This document shows, piece after piece, positions 25,487 through 32,925 of a DNA stretch of 64,000 bases (position 1 is the first letter of the stretch; the number at the start of each line of letters is the position of its first letter). The notes beneath the pieces were generated by a model. It had not been told where the DNA came from and made no database searches. It saw nothing but the letters and a program-made list of their open reading frames with translations. The stretch is from Lachnospiraceae bacterium UBA3316 (GTDB lineage: Bacteria; Bacillota; Clostridia; Lachnospirales; Lachnospiraceae): contig DESK01000059.1 in NCBI GenBank assembly GCA_002361955.1, forward strand, positions 1-64,000, in the 5' to 3' direction. Both the position numbers and the translations under genes were made by a program.

Positions 25487-26182
25487 TTACGTTAAATTAT
25501 AATTTCGTGCGCCAAAGATTCCGGTTCCGACCCGCACCATCGTAGCGCCTTCTTCAATCGCAACCTGGTAATCTCCTGTCATTCCCATACTCAAACTGCA
25601 CATAGATACATTATCAATGTTTTTTCTTTTGATGTCAACATATAATTTTCTTAATTTTTGAAAAAAAACACGATTTTCTTCGGCAACCTCCACAAAAGGA
25701 GCAATTGTCATGAGTCCCTCCACATGGATATGGGGTAGCCGGGCTATTTTTTCAATAAATTTTGCCGTATCCTCAGCGTAAACGCCAAATTTTGATTCCT
25801 CCCTGGCGATATTTACCTCCACCAGTACAGGCATCACGATACCTATTTTTCCGGCCTCCTGGCTGATGGCCTCCGCCAGCCGCTCAGAATCTACTGAATG
25901 GATCATGCAGGCCTTGTCAATAATATATTTGATCTTATTGCGCTGCAGATGGCCGATCATATGCCAGCGGATATCATCGGGAAGCTGCCCGTACTTCTCC
26001 TTCAGCTCCTGGGGCTTATTCTCCCCAAAATCCCGGCTTCCTGCCGCATAGGCCTCCTCCAGCATGGACACAGGCTTCGTCTTGCTGACAGAGATCAGAC
26101 GGACCTCCTCCCGCTTTCTGCCGCTTCTGGCGCAGGCGGCACAAATATTGCGTTCTACTTCTTCCAGATTTTCTTTAATCAT
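25487..26182 (-). CDS. yggS: PLP homeostasis protein YggS/PROSC family
   Basis: Pyridoxal-phosphate binding protein with an alanine-racemase-like fold, needed for PLP balance. The conserved LISVSKTKPVS holds the lysine that binds PLP. FGENKPQELKEKYGQL, WHMIGHLQRNKIKYI and SMGMTGDYQVAIEEGATMVR complete the family pattern. Length 231 residues. It is usual upstream of sepF in this order. Confidence 0.95.
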   Translation of the reverse strand: MIKENLEEVERNICAACARSGRKREEVRLISVSKTKPVSMLEEAYAAGSRDFGENKPQELKEKYGQLPDDIRWHMIGHLQRNKIKYIIDKACMIHSVDSERLAEAISQEAGKIGIVMPVLVEVNIAREESKFGVYAEDTAKFIEKIARLPHIHVEGLMTIAPFVEVAEENRVFFQKLRKLYVDIKRKNIDNVSMCSLSMGMTGDYQVAIEEGATMVRVGTGIFGARNYNLT

Positions 26183-26230
26183 GGTATCACCTCACTACCA
26201 ATATTCGTAACAGTTCCGATCCCTTCCCTG

Positions 26231-27628
26231 TTACCGATATTCAATATCTTTATCATTCACTGTGGACGCATCCAGAGCGATGTGGTCATACTGGGAAAGT
26301 CCGAAGGTGGCTCCCTCCTCCACAATACAGTACTCTTCGTTCTGGTCCACCACAGTAATTGCGCGGAATATGGCATATCCCTTATTGATATTATAGACGC
26401 CCTCCAGCGTTTCCTTATCCCCTATGGTGTACTGCTTTGACTTCTCTGCCATCAGAATCACATCTCCCTCCTCAAAATGGGAGCTGTCTACCAGGAAATA
26501 CGTCTTTTCTTCTTTATATACGGTTGCCGTAATATATTTGGCGCTGGAAGAGCCGTCTTTTTTCGTAACCTGCTTGATGATGCTGATTTCCTTGGGCTCC
26601 TCTTCCTCATAGAGGGCAAACTCCTTGGGGATTTTATAAAAAACCTTCTGGGCAATGGCCGAATTTGGTATCTTAAGCCCTGTCTTCCGGCTCAACACCA
26701 GCTCGATCTCCAGAAAACGCTCTGACGCATAGCGAATCAGGGATGTACTCATATCAATCTTTCCAAAGTACCCATCCTTATTATTAAAAATAGAAAAATC
26801 CCCGGTAAAGGTAGTTCCGTCCTTCAGGAAGCGGAAACGGATGGAGGTTCTGTCGGAAAACTCCGCAGCCATCCTCTGGTCCAAAGGAAAGATCAGCGAC
26901 CAATTCTCGTCCGTCAAAAGCTTATACAGGCTGTCTCCCGTAGAAATCTCCTTATTCAGACGCAGGTTTGTCTTGTGATAATTTTTAAGGTCAAAGTCTG
27001 AAGCCTTCACATCCTCCGCCTGCAGATCCTCGTAACCGTCCTCCGAATAGACAACGATCCCCTCCTTAGGCGCCGTACACAGATCCACCATACTCAGTGT
27101 GCTTCCCTGGCTGTCCTTCAGGCTGGAGAGGGCCTTTTCATTCGTCAGCTCCAGAATGCTGCTTTCCACATCTGATTTGAAATTGTAGACTGCCTGGTAC
27201 GACGTGGCGCTATAATTGGCCGCAAAGGAAGACATCTCGCTCCGGATCTTAGAAAGCATCTCCTTATCAGCCCCCTCCACCAGCTCCTCCTTGGCAGTCG
27301 CCGCAACAGAAGCCATCTTACCGGCCTCATCGATGGAACAGACGCTGTTTCCCATTCCCACCTTGCTACCCTCACGGGCATAATAGCTCACTGTACCATT
27401 TTGGTCAGCCTTCACGACAGTCTCCTTTTTTAAAGCCAGAGCCGTATAACGGTAATTTCCCGCCAGGGGCCCCGCTGTCACTTCGTAGGGCGTCACATGC
27501 TCCGTCGTCAGATACATGACCAGACAGATGATCATATAGACAAAAAGCACGCCGAACATGATCGTGCCAATATTAAAAAAACGGTATCTTCTATAAGGTA
27601 TAATCTTATTTTTCCTGCTGTTTGCCAA
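26231..27628 (-). CDS. HlyD-like membrane protein of the sepF/ylmH cluster
   Basis: A 465-residue protein with one N-terminal membrane segment at about 16-40, then an extracytoplasmic body with a lipoyl/biotin-like beta region (LKKETVVKADQNGTVSYYAR) resembling the HlyD periplasmic-adaptor fold. Clostridial genomes often carry such HlyD-domain proteins beside yggS and sepF, but the function is not established. The position suggests a link to division or envelope. No transporter partner is nearby. It starts the run yggS-sepF-ylmH from a short intergenic gap. Confidence 0.72.
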   Translation of the reverse strand: MANSRKNKIIPYRRYRFFNIGTIMFGVLFVYMIICLVMYLTTEHVTPYEVTAGPLAGNYRYTALALKKETVVKADQNGTVSYYAREGSKVGMGNSVCSIDEAGKMASVAATAKEELVEGADKEMLSKIRSEMSSFAANYSATSYQAVYNFKSDVESSILELTNEKALSSLKDSQGSTLSMVDLCTAPKEGIVVYSEDGYEDLQAEDVKASDFDLKNYHKTNLRLNKEISTGDSLYKLLTDENWSLIFPLDQRMAAEFSDRTSIRFRFLKDGTTFTGDFSIFNNKDGYFGKIDMSTSLIRYASERFLEIELVLSRKTGLKIPNSAIAQKVFYKIPKEFALYEEEEPKEISIIKQVTKKDGSSSAKYITATVYKEEKTYFLVDSSHFEEGDVILMAEKSKQYTIGDKETLEGVYNINKGYAIFRAITVVDQNEEYCIVEEGATFGLSQYDHIALDASTVNDKDIEYR

Positions 27629-27786
27629 ATGAAAGCCTCCTTTTCCTGACTATTCTACCACGATTACACTTTGGGGACAACCAAAAAAGGAAAAGTCTTC
27701 AAAAGAAAACGCATAAAAACCCGCGATAGGGCAAGAATAAAAACAGAGCGTGGACGCTTAAGTACATGACAAGGAGGAAATTCGTA

Positions 27787-27999
27787 ATGGAAAGCAGAGG
27801 GTTCGACTACACCTGCCTGACACTTGTGATCATCGGCGCTGTAAACTGGGGACTGATCGGTTTTTTCAGCTTTGACCTGGTTGCCTTTCTTTTTGGAAAT
27901 ATGGGCTGGATCTCCAGGATCATTTACGCACTGGTAGGACTGGCAGGGCTTTATATGATCAGCACTTACGGACGGATCGGCACCATGGGCCGGGAATAA
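27787..27999 (+). CDS. DUF378 small membrane protein
   Basis: A 70-residue protein with two membrane segments, containing the family pattern VIIGAVNWGLIGFFSFDLVA and ALVGLAGLYMI. I chose the ATG at 27787 because AAGGAGG sits eight bases upstream; another ATG at 27766 lies upstream of that site. DUF378 proteins are found across Bacillota with unknown function. It is the only plus-strand gene between about 17.2 and 64 kb, divergent from the HlyD-like gene. Confidence 0.85.
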   Translation: MESRGFDYTCLTLVIIGAVNWGLIGFFSFDLVAFLFGNMGWISRIIYALVGLAGLYMISTYGRIGTMGRE

Positions 28000-28006
28000 A
28001 AATTTT

Positions 28007-28042
28007 CAAAAAAAGGACACCAGAAAAAGTATCTGGTGTCCT
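28007..28042 (-). terminator. Terminator of the P-loop protein gene (minus strand)
   Basis: AGGACACCAGA and TCTGGTGTCCT pair perfectly over 11 bases with a T run on the minus strand (plus A run 28008-28014). The convergent DUF378 gene may also use it. Confidence 0.85.
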
Positions 28043-28066
28043 GCCTATACACGTTCCGTGTATGTA

Positions 28067-28486
28067 TTACAATGAAATAATGACTTTTGACTTTGCATTC
28101 TCCGGCATCTCCGCCTCATCCAGAGAAATGCTCAGTACAAAGTCTACGGAATACTTTCCGCTGATCGCCTCTAAGCGGTTCAGGGTCTCCTCAATGCTCT
28201 TGTCCTCCAGCTTCGCAATCTTTAAGAAGCTGTCCAGGTACATCTGCTCCAGATCGTGATCCTGAGAAATCAGGCCACAGATAAAGCCGATAAACTCTTC
28301 ACTGCTCTGTAAGTCAAACTCAGAGACATCGATTAAACGGATCCTGTTGTTAAGCTCATACATATGCTTGCTGCTTTTGTCAAGGTAAACAATATTTCCA
28401 TGTGCAGTCTTAATCTCTGCGTTCACCTTGTCAAGTAATTGTTTCGTCTTACCCTTTCCTTTTCTGCCTGCGATGATCTGTATCAT
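28067..28486 (-). CDS. Small P-loop ATP-binding protein of unknown role
   Basis: A 139-residue protein with the P-loop GRKGKGKTKQLL at residues 6-17, then acidic, helical text (ISLDEAEMPENAKSKV at the end). Homologues in Lachnospiraceae are sometimes called twitching-motility or ATP-binding proteins, but I cannot support a role. The ATG at 28486 follows a clear AAGGAGGAG site. It has its own promoter-like region (TTGTGT, 17 bases, TATAAT) and terminator, so it is a single-gene unit at the end of the cell-shape block. Confidence 0.78.
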   Translation of the reverse strand: MIQIIAGRKGKGKTKQLLDKVNAEIKTAHGNIVYLDKSSKHMYELNNRIRLIDVSEFDLQSSEEFIGFICGLISQDHDLEQMYLDSFLKIAKLEDKSIEETLNRLEAISGKYSVDFVLSISLDEAEMPENAKSKVIISL

Positions 28487-28564
28487 TGTAATCTCCTCCT
28501 TTAAACATAGTGGCACAAGTATTATAGACAAAATTATAATATATTATTTGAAAAAACACAACCG

Positions 28565-29575
28565 TTATTTGTTTATTTTAGACAATAAATCATTCATTTC
28601 TTCATAAAGACTGTCCTTGTCTTCTGCATGCATGATAATGGAGATGAAAGGATCCCCATATTTGTTCATACTGTACAGGCAAAGGCAGGCACCTGCAGCA
28701 TCTGTAGTTCCCGTCTTGCCTCCGCTTACCAGCACATCCGCGGGTGGAACGGCTTCGTTGATGAAATAGTGGTTGGTGGATTCCCACATAATTCCCTGCT
28801 CTTCCCCGGCGGCATCCGTATACTCCGCGTAATACGTATGGCGATTGATGATATCCTTAAAGACGTCATACTTCAGCGCCTCGTGAAACATCAGGTAGAC
28901 GTCGTAGGCAGTTGTGTAATGCTGCTCATCCTGAAGGCCATGGGGATTCGCGAAATGCGTGTCCACCGCGCCGATGGCGGCCGCCTCCCGGTTCATCATT
29001 TCCACAAACTGCTCCACGCTTCCGCCGATATGGACGGCGATGGTCATAGCCGCGTCATTTCCTGAGTTGATCATAAGGCCGTAAAGAAGCTGCTTCAGCG
29101 TAAATCTATCGCCCACATGGATATCGCAGACGGAGGATCCGTATTCAATATCCTTGCATTCCTCCCCCACAGTGATCACATCATCCAGATTCCCGTATTT
29201 CAAGGCCACCAGAGTGGTCATGATCTTTGTCAGGCTTGCCGGATACCTCTTTTCGTGGAGCCCTTTCGCGTAAACCACCTGACGCTCCGCCTCATCAAAC
29301 AGGGCGGCCGACTGGGCGGGAACTTCAAAATCCCCCAGGGCCACATCCCCGGCGGAAACGCAGAGATCTGCGGCGAAAGATGACGCCATGCCATTTTCCA
29401 GCGTGAGAGCCGAGGTGCCCAGGACCGGATGATTTTTATCGTAGCCCATGTCCAGACTGATATCACGGACACGGAAAAAAAGCAAATAGACAGCTGCTCC
29501 CAATACCATCAACAGGACGGCAAGCAGGAGCACAAAAATGCGGGCTGTCCGCTGTTCCTTTTCTCTTCGATTCAT
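28565..29575 (-). CDS. D-alanyl-D-alanine carboxypeptidase (S11, DacA/DacF type)
   Basis: Penicillin-binding serine peptidase that trims the terminal D-alanine of peptidoglycan peptides. One membrane or signal-anchor segment lies at about 14-36. Active-site motifs are SLTK near 113, SGN near 172 and KTG near 287. No C-terminal anchor is obvious; the N-terminal segment is likely the anchor. I chose the ATG at 29575 with AGGTAGG upstream. Length 336. Its start overlaps the end of mgsA by nothing or a few bases, so it may be co-transcribed with the rodA block. Confidence 0.9.
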   Translation of the reverse strand: MNRREKEQRTARIFVLLLAVLLMVLGAAVYLLFFRVRDISLDMGYDKNHPVLGTSALTLENGMASSFAADLCVSAGDVALGDFEVPAQSAALFDEAERQVVYAKGLHEKRYPASLTKIMTTLVALKYGNLDDVITVGEECKDIEYGSSVCDIHVGDRFTLKQLLYGLMINSGNDAAMTIAVHIGGSVEQFVEMMNREAAAIGAVDTHFANPHGLQDEQHYTTAYDVYLMFHEALKYDVFKDIINRHTYYAEYTDAAGEEQGIMWESTNHYFINEAVPPADVLVSGGKTGTTDAAGACLCLYSMNKYGDPFISIIMHAEDKDSLYEEMNDLLSKINK

Positions 29576-29583
29576 ACATCTAC

Positions 29584-29979
29584 CTACCTGTACATCTCGC
29601 GCCATTCCAGGTCGCCTCTTTCCAGGGACTTAATAAGCATCTCCGCGGTTGCCAGGTTCGTCGCCATAGGAATGCTGTGCATGTCACAGAGCTGAACCGT
29701 GTTCGCCATATCCAGCTCATGAGACTTTGGCTTCAGCGGATCCCGCAAAAAAATCATCAGGTCAATCTGGTTGTGCTCAATCTGGGCTCCCATCTGCTGC
29801 TCGCCTCCCAGGTGCCCGGCCAGGAATTTGTGAACATTTAAATTTGTCACTTCTTCTACCAGCCTTCCCGTGGTTCCTGTGGCATACAGATTATGCTTAC
29901 ATAAAATCCCCCGATAAGCAATACAGAAATTCTGCATCAGCTTCTTTTTTGCGTCATGCGCAATCAATCCTATATTCAT
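29584..29979 (-). CDS. mgsA: Methylglyoxal synthase
   Basis: Converts dihydroxyacetone phosphate to methylglyoxal and phosphate when carbon flux is blocked. The 131-residue sequence has IGLIAHDAKK at the start, YATGTTGRLVEE with the catalytic Asp nearby, FLAGHLGGEQQMGAQIEHNQ and FLRDPL, the family signatures. It lies between rodA and the carboxypeptidase, a common clostridial order with no obvious functional link. Confidence 0.96.
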   Translation of the reverse strand: MNIGLIAHDAKKKLMQNFCIAYRGILCKHNLYATGTTGRLVEEVTNLNVHKFLAGHLGGEQQMGAQIEHNQIDLMIFLRDPLKPKSHELDMANTVQLCDMHSIPMATNLATAEMLIKSLERGDLEWREMYR

Positions 29980-29994
29980 ATGGCCTTCCCCCTG

Positions 29995-31104
29995 TCAATA
30001 TTTTTTTACCTGAAGCCCTACATTCAATACAATCCCTATTCCAATAAAAAAGCTTACCAAAGATGTGACACCTGCGCTCACGAAAGGAAGCGCAATTCCT
30101 GTGTTTGGCAAAAGGCCTGTGGCCACGCCGATATTAATAAACGTCTGAAAGAAAATCTGTGCCGCAAGTCCGCAGCAGACCATCATCCCCGCCGAATCAC
30201 GGGCCTTTTTTCCTATGCGCACACATTCTATGGCAATAATCAGCTCCAAAATGATAATGATGCAACACCCAAGAAATCCCAACTCCTCACCCACAACCGC
30301 AAAGATAAAATCTGTCTGGGCCTCCGCGATAAAATTACCGTTTTTTACCGAAGAAACCACATTCGTGTTCAGTCCCTTTCCATAAAGCTGTCCGGAACCG
30401 ATGGCAATCTTTGAATTCAACTGCTGATAGATAATGGAGTAATACTGCGGATCCTCCGGATGCAGCCACGCCATGATCCTGTTGTACTGATATCCCCGCA
30501 GGATCGTCTGCCCAGGCTGAAGTATCAAGCTGAAAACAACTGTTACCAGGGGAATTGCTATTACTATAATACCACCGATTATTTTATAACTCAAGCCCGC
30601 GATAAAAATCAGAACACAAAAAACCATGGCAATCGATATGGTCGTGGACAAATCCGGCTGTTTGATGATAAAAGCCAGCGGAACTACCAGGCAGAGCAGG
30701 GACAGGAAAATAACCTTTACGGTACTGATCTTTTCCTCATGCATCATAAACAGCTTTGAAAAGAAAAGGATCAGGATAATCTTCATAACGTCCGAAGGCT
30801 GAAACTGGAAAAAGCCTAAATCAATCCAGCGGGTAGCCCCGTTTACATTTTTTCCCACCAACGGAACTGCCGCAAGCATGGCAATACCTAAAACATAGTA
30901 GATCCAATAAAAATTCAGCAGCCAGGAGTAATCAATCAGGGAGGCCGCCACCATCAGAATTAATCCGATCACCAGGCCTATGATCTGCTTTTTCTGCGCC
31001 GCGTCCTGGGCGCTGCCGATTACCATAATTCCAAGAACCGAAATGGCGACGACCCAGAGGATCAGCCTGAATTTATAGTCCTTTAATCTGTATTGTCTTA
31101 ACAT
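29995..31104 (-). CDS. rodA: Rod-shape SEDS glycosyltransferase RodA
   Basis: Membrane glycosyltransferase of the SEDS family that polymerises glycan strands with PBP2. About ten membrane segments and the text WIDLGFFQFQPSDVMKI, DLSTTISIAMV and LPNTGIALPFVSAGVTSLV are characteristic. The ATG at 31104 has GTGAGG upstream. The start overlaps the end of minE by 32 bases. It lies with minCDE and mrdA, its partner transpeptidase. Confidence 0.95.
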   Translation of the reverse strand: MLRQYRLKDYKFRLILWVVAISVLGIMVIGSAQDAAQKKQIIGLVIGLILMVAASLIDYSWLLNFYWIYYVLGIAMLAAVPLVGKNVNGATRWIDLGFFQFQPSDVMKIILILFFSKLFMMHEEKISTVKVIFLSLLCLVVPLAFIIKQPDLSTTISIAMVFCVLIFIAGLSYKIIGGIIVIAIPLVTVVFSLILQPGQTILRGYQYNRIMAWLHPEDPQYYSIIYQQLNSKIAIGSGQLYGKGLNTNVVSSVKNGNFIAEAQTDFIFAVVGEELGFLGCCIIIILELIIAIECVRIGKKARDSAGMMVCCGLAAQIFFQTFINIGVATGLLPNTGIALPFVSAGVTSLVSFFIGIGIVLNVGLQVKKY

Positions 31105-31324
31105 ATTCCTCACCCTGTCCTGCTTCTCTTGAAATATCCAACTGTATCTTAATGTTTGTCTGATCCAACTCCACGTATTTTGAAAGAACCTGTGTAATGT
31201 CCCTTTTTATCCTGTCAGTAGTCTCCGGGCTGCAGCTTAACCTGTCGGCCAGGACAACGCCCTTCAGCCGCTCTCTGGCTATGCTTCCGGAATTTTTCTT
31301 TAAAAATACCTGGATACTCTTCAC
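31073..31324 (-). CDS. minE: Cell division topological factor MinE
   Basis: Small protein that stimulates MinD ATPase and drives Min oscillation. The 83 residues include ARERLKGVVLADRLSCSP and VLSKYVELDQTNIKIQL, the MinE core. It follows minD after 12 bases and overlaps rodA. The N-terminal segment that binds MinD is short, as in other clostridia. Confidence 0.92.
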   Translation of the reverse strand: MKSIQVFLKKNSGSIARERLKGVVLADRLSCSPETTDRIKRDITQVLSKYVELDQTNIKIQLDISREAGQGEEYVKTIQIKGL

Positions 31325-31336
31325 CGGCCGGCCCTC

Positions 31337-32128
31337 TTAATTCTTTCTGAACAGTCCTGAAACCCTTGAAAAGAAGGACTCCGGCCTGCTCAAATCCATA
31401 AGGGGAACGCTCTCCCCGGTAATCCGCCTGCAAATATTCAGGAACGCCTGTCCGGCCCTCGTGTCATCCCCCGCCAGGGGCTCTCCCTGGTTGGTGGAAA
31501 TAACCACGCTCTCGTCGTCGGGCACCGCCCCCACAAGGTTCGCGGCCAAAATCTCAACCACATCGTCCACGGACATCATATCCCCCCGGCGTATCATATC
31601 CATACGCAGCCGGTTGATCAGAAGTTCTATTTTCTTAATATCGTTTGCCTCCAAAAGACCGATGATCCTGTCCGCGTCCCGAATAGCAGAAACCTCCGGC
31701 GTGGTGACAACGATGGCCCTGTCCGCCCCCGCTATGGCATTTTTAAATCCCTGCTCGATTCCCGCGGGACAGTCCAACAGAATATAGTCAAAATATTCCC
31801 TGAGGTCATCCGTCAGCTTTTTCATCTGTTCCGGCGTCACCGCCGTCTTATCCCTGGTCTGGGCCGATGGCAGCAGGTAGAGATTGGGATACCTCTTATC
31901 TTTGATCAGTGCCTGCTTCCGCCTGCAATTTCCCTCGATCACATCCACCAGATTGTATACAATCCTGTTCTCAAGGCCCATGACCACGTCCAGATTGCGG
32001 AGGCCGATGTCTGTGTCGATCATGACCACCTTCTTGTTAAGCTTTGCAAGCCCTGTGCCGATATTTGCCGTGGCCGTGGTCTTTCCCACACCGCCTTTGC
32101 CGGATGTTACTACGATTACTTCACTCAT
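31337..32128 (-). CDS. minD: Septum site-determining ATPase MinD
   Basis: Deviant Walker ATPase that recruits MinC to the membrane. The motif VTSGKGGVGKTTATANIG is at residues 7-24, with DTDIGLRNLDVVMGLENR and LLDCPAGIEQGF further on. The C-terminal end (SRVSGLFRKN) is the expected membrane-targeting helix. Length 263. It lies between minC and minE, in the canonical order. Confidence 0.97.
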   Translation of the reverse strand: MSEVIVVTSGKGGVGKTTATANIGTGLAKLNKKVVMIDTDIGLRNLDVVMGLENRIVYNLVDVIEGNCRRKQALIKDKRYPNLYLLPSAQTRDKTAVTPEQMKKLTDDLREYFDYILLDCPAGIEQGFKNAIAGADRAIVVTTPEVSAIRDADRIIGLLEANDIKKIELLINRLRMDMIRRGDMMSVDDVVEILAANLVGAVPDDESVVISTNQGEPLAGDDTRAGQAFLNICRRITGESVPLMDLSRPESFFSRVSGLFRKN

Positions 32129-32195
32129 ACGCTCCTGTCCTCCTACATCAGGCCTGCCTTTCCGGGGGCCTGTCAGATTTACGCAATCTTAGCTG

Positions 32196-32897
32196 TCACT
32201 CATCCTTCGTCTCTTCTTCCCCAGCGGAAATCTCATTTAAGGTATCTCTGGATATCGGTTTCACATAGATATGGTTATCTTTTATGTAGGCAATCTTTGG
32301 ATCTATGCTGTATTCGCAGGAATCCACCCGTTTTACAATGGCGCTTCGCGCGATCTTGTCCGCGATCCGCACCTGGATGGGCTTCATGACCAGGGCGGCC
32401 ACAAGGCTGTCCCGGTCACCGCTGGCTCCGGCGTAAACGTTTCCCCTGCAGGCCCCCAGAACAATAATGTTCCCTTTGGAGATCACGCTGGCCCCGGGGT
32501 TTACGTCCCCCAGGACAACCACGCTGTGTTCCGTTTCAAGGACCTGTCCGGCCCGGAGTGTCCCCCGGTAAAACATGCCTTCGCTCTCCCGCCGCTGTTC
32601 CAGGGCAAACTCTACGGCCTGTCTGTAGTACTCCTCATGCTCAGGTGCCTCATCCACAATGCACAGGATATGGATCCCTGAATTTCCCACGATGGTCTCC
32701 ACCACCGCCTTTTCCTGGGGTTTTGTCAGCACCCGCCCCCGGAAACTGACTGCCATTTTCGCGTTTTTAAAGAAATCTGCGGACTCCCTGAACTTGTCCG
32801 CAAGATCCAGCAGCAGCTCCTCAAAAGGAATTTTATCGTCCAGTATGACAACAAGTCCATACTTATTGCTTTTGATCATTACCGAATTACGGTTCAC
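32196..32897 (-). CDS. minC: Septum site-determining inhibitor MinC
   Basis: FtsZ polymerisation inhibitor. The N-terminal domain (about 1-100) is followed by a C-terminal beta-helix with VVLGDVNPGASVISKGNIIV then LGACRGNVYAGASGD, typical of MinC. Length 233. The C-terminal region extends with acidic residues. It is the first gene of the min set, 28 bases downstream of mrdA. Confidence 0.92.
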   Translation of the reverse strand: MNRNSVMIKSNKYGLVVILDDKIPFEELLLDLADKFRESADFFKNAKMAVSFRGRVLTKPQEKAVVETIVGNSGIHILCIVDEAPEHEEYYRQAVEFALEQRRESEGMFYRGTLRAGQVLETEHSVVVLGDVNPGASVISKGNIIVLGACRGNVYAGASGDRDSLVAALVMKPIQVRIADKIARSAIVKRVDSCEYSIDPKIAYIKDNHIYVKPISRDTLNEISAGEEETKDE

Positions 32898-32925
32898 ACT
32901 GTATGCCTCCCTCTCTTTATGCGTT

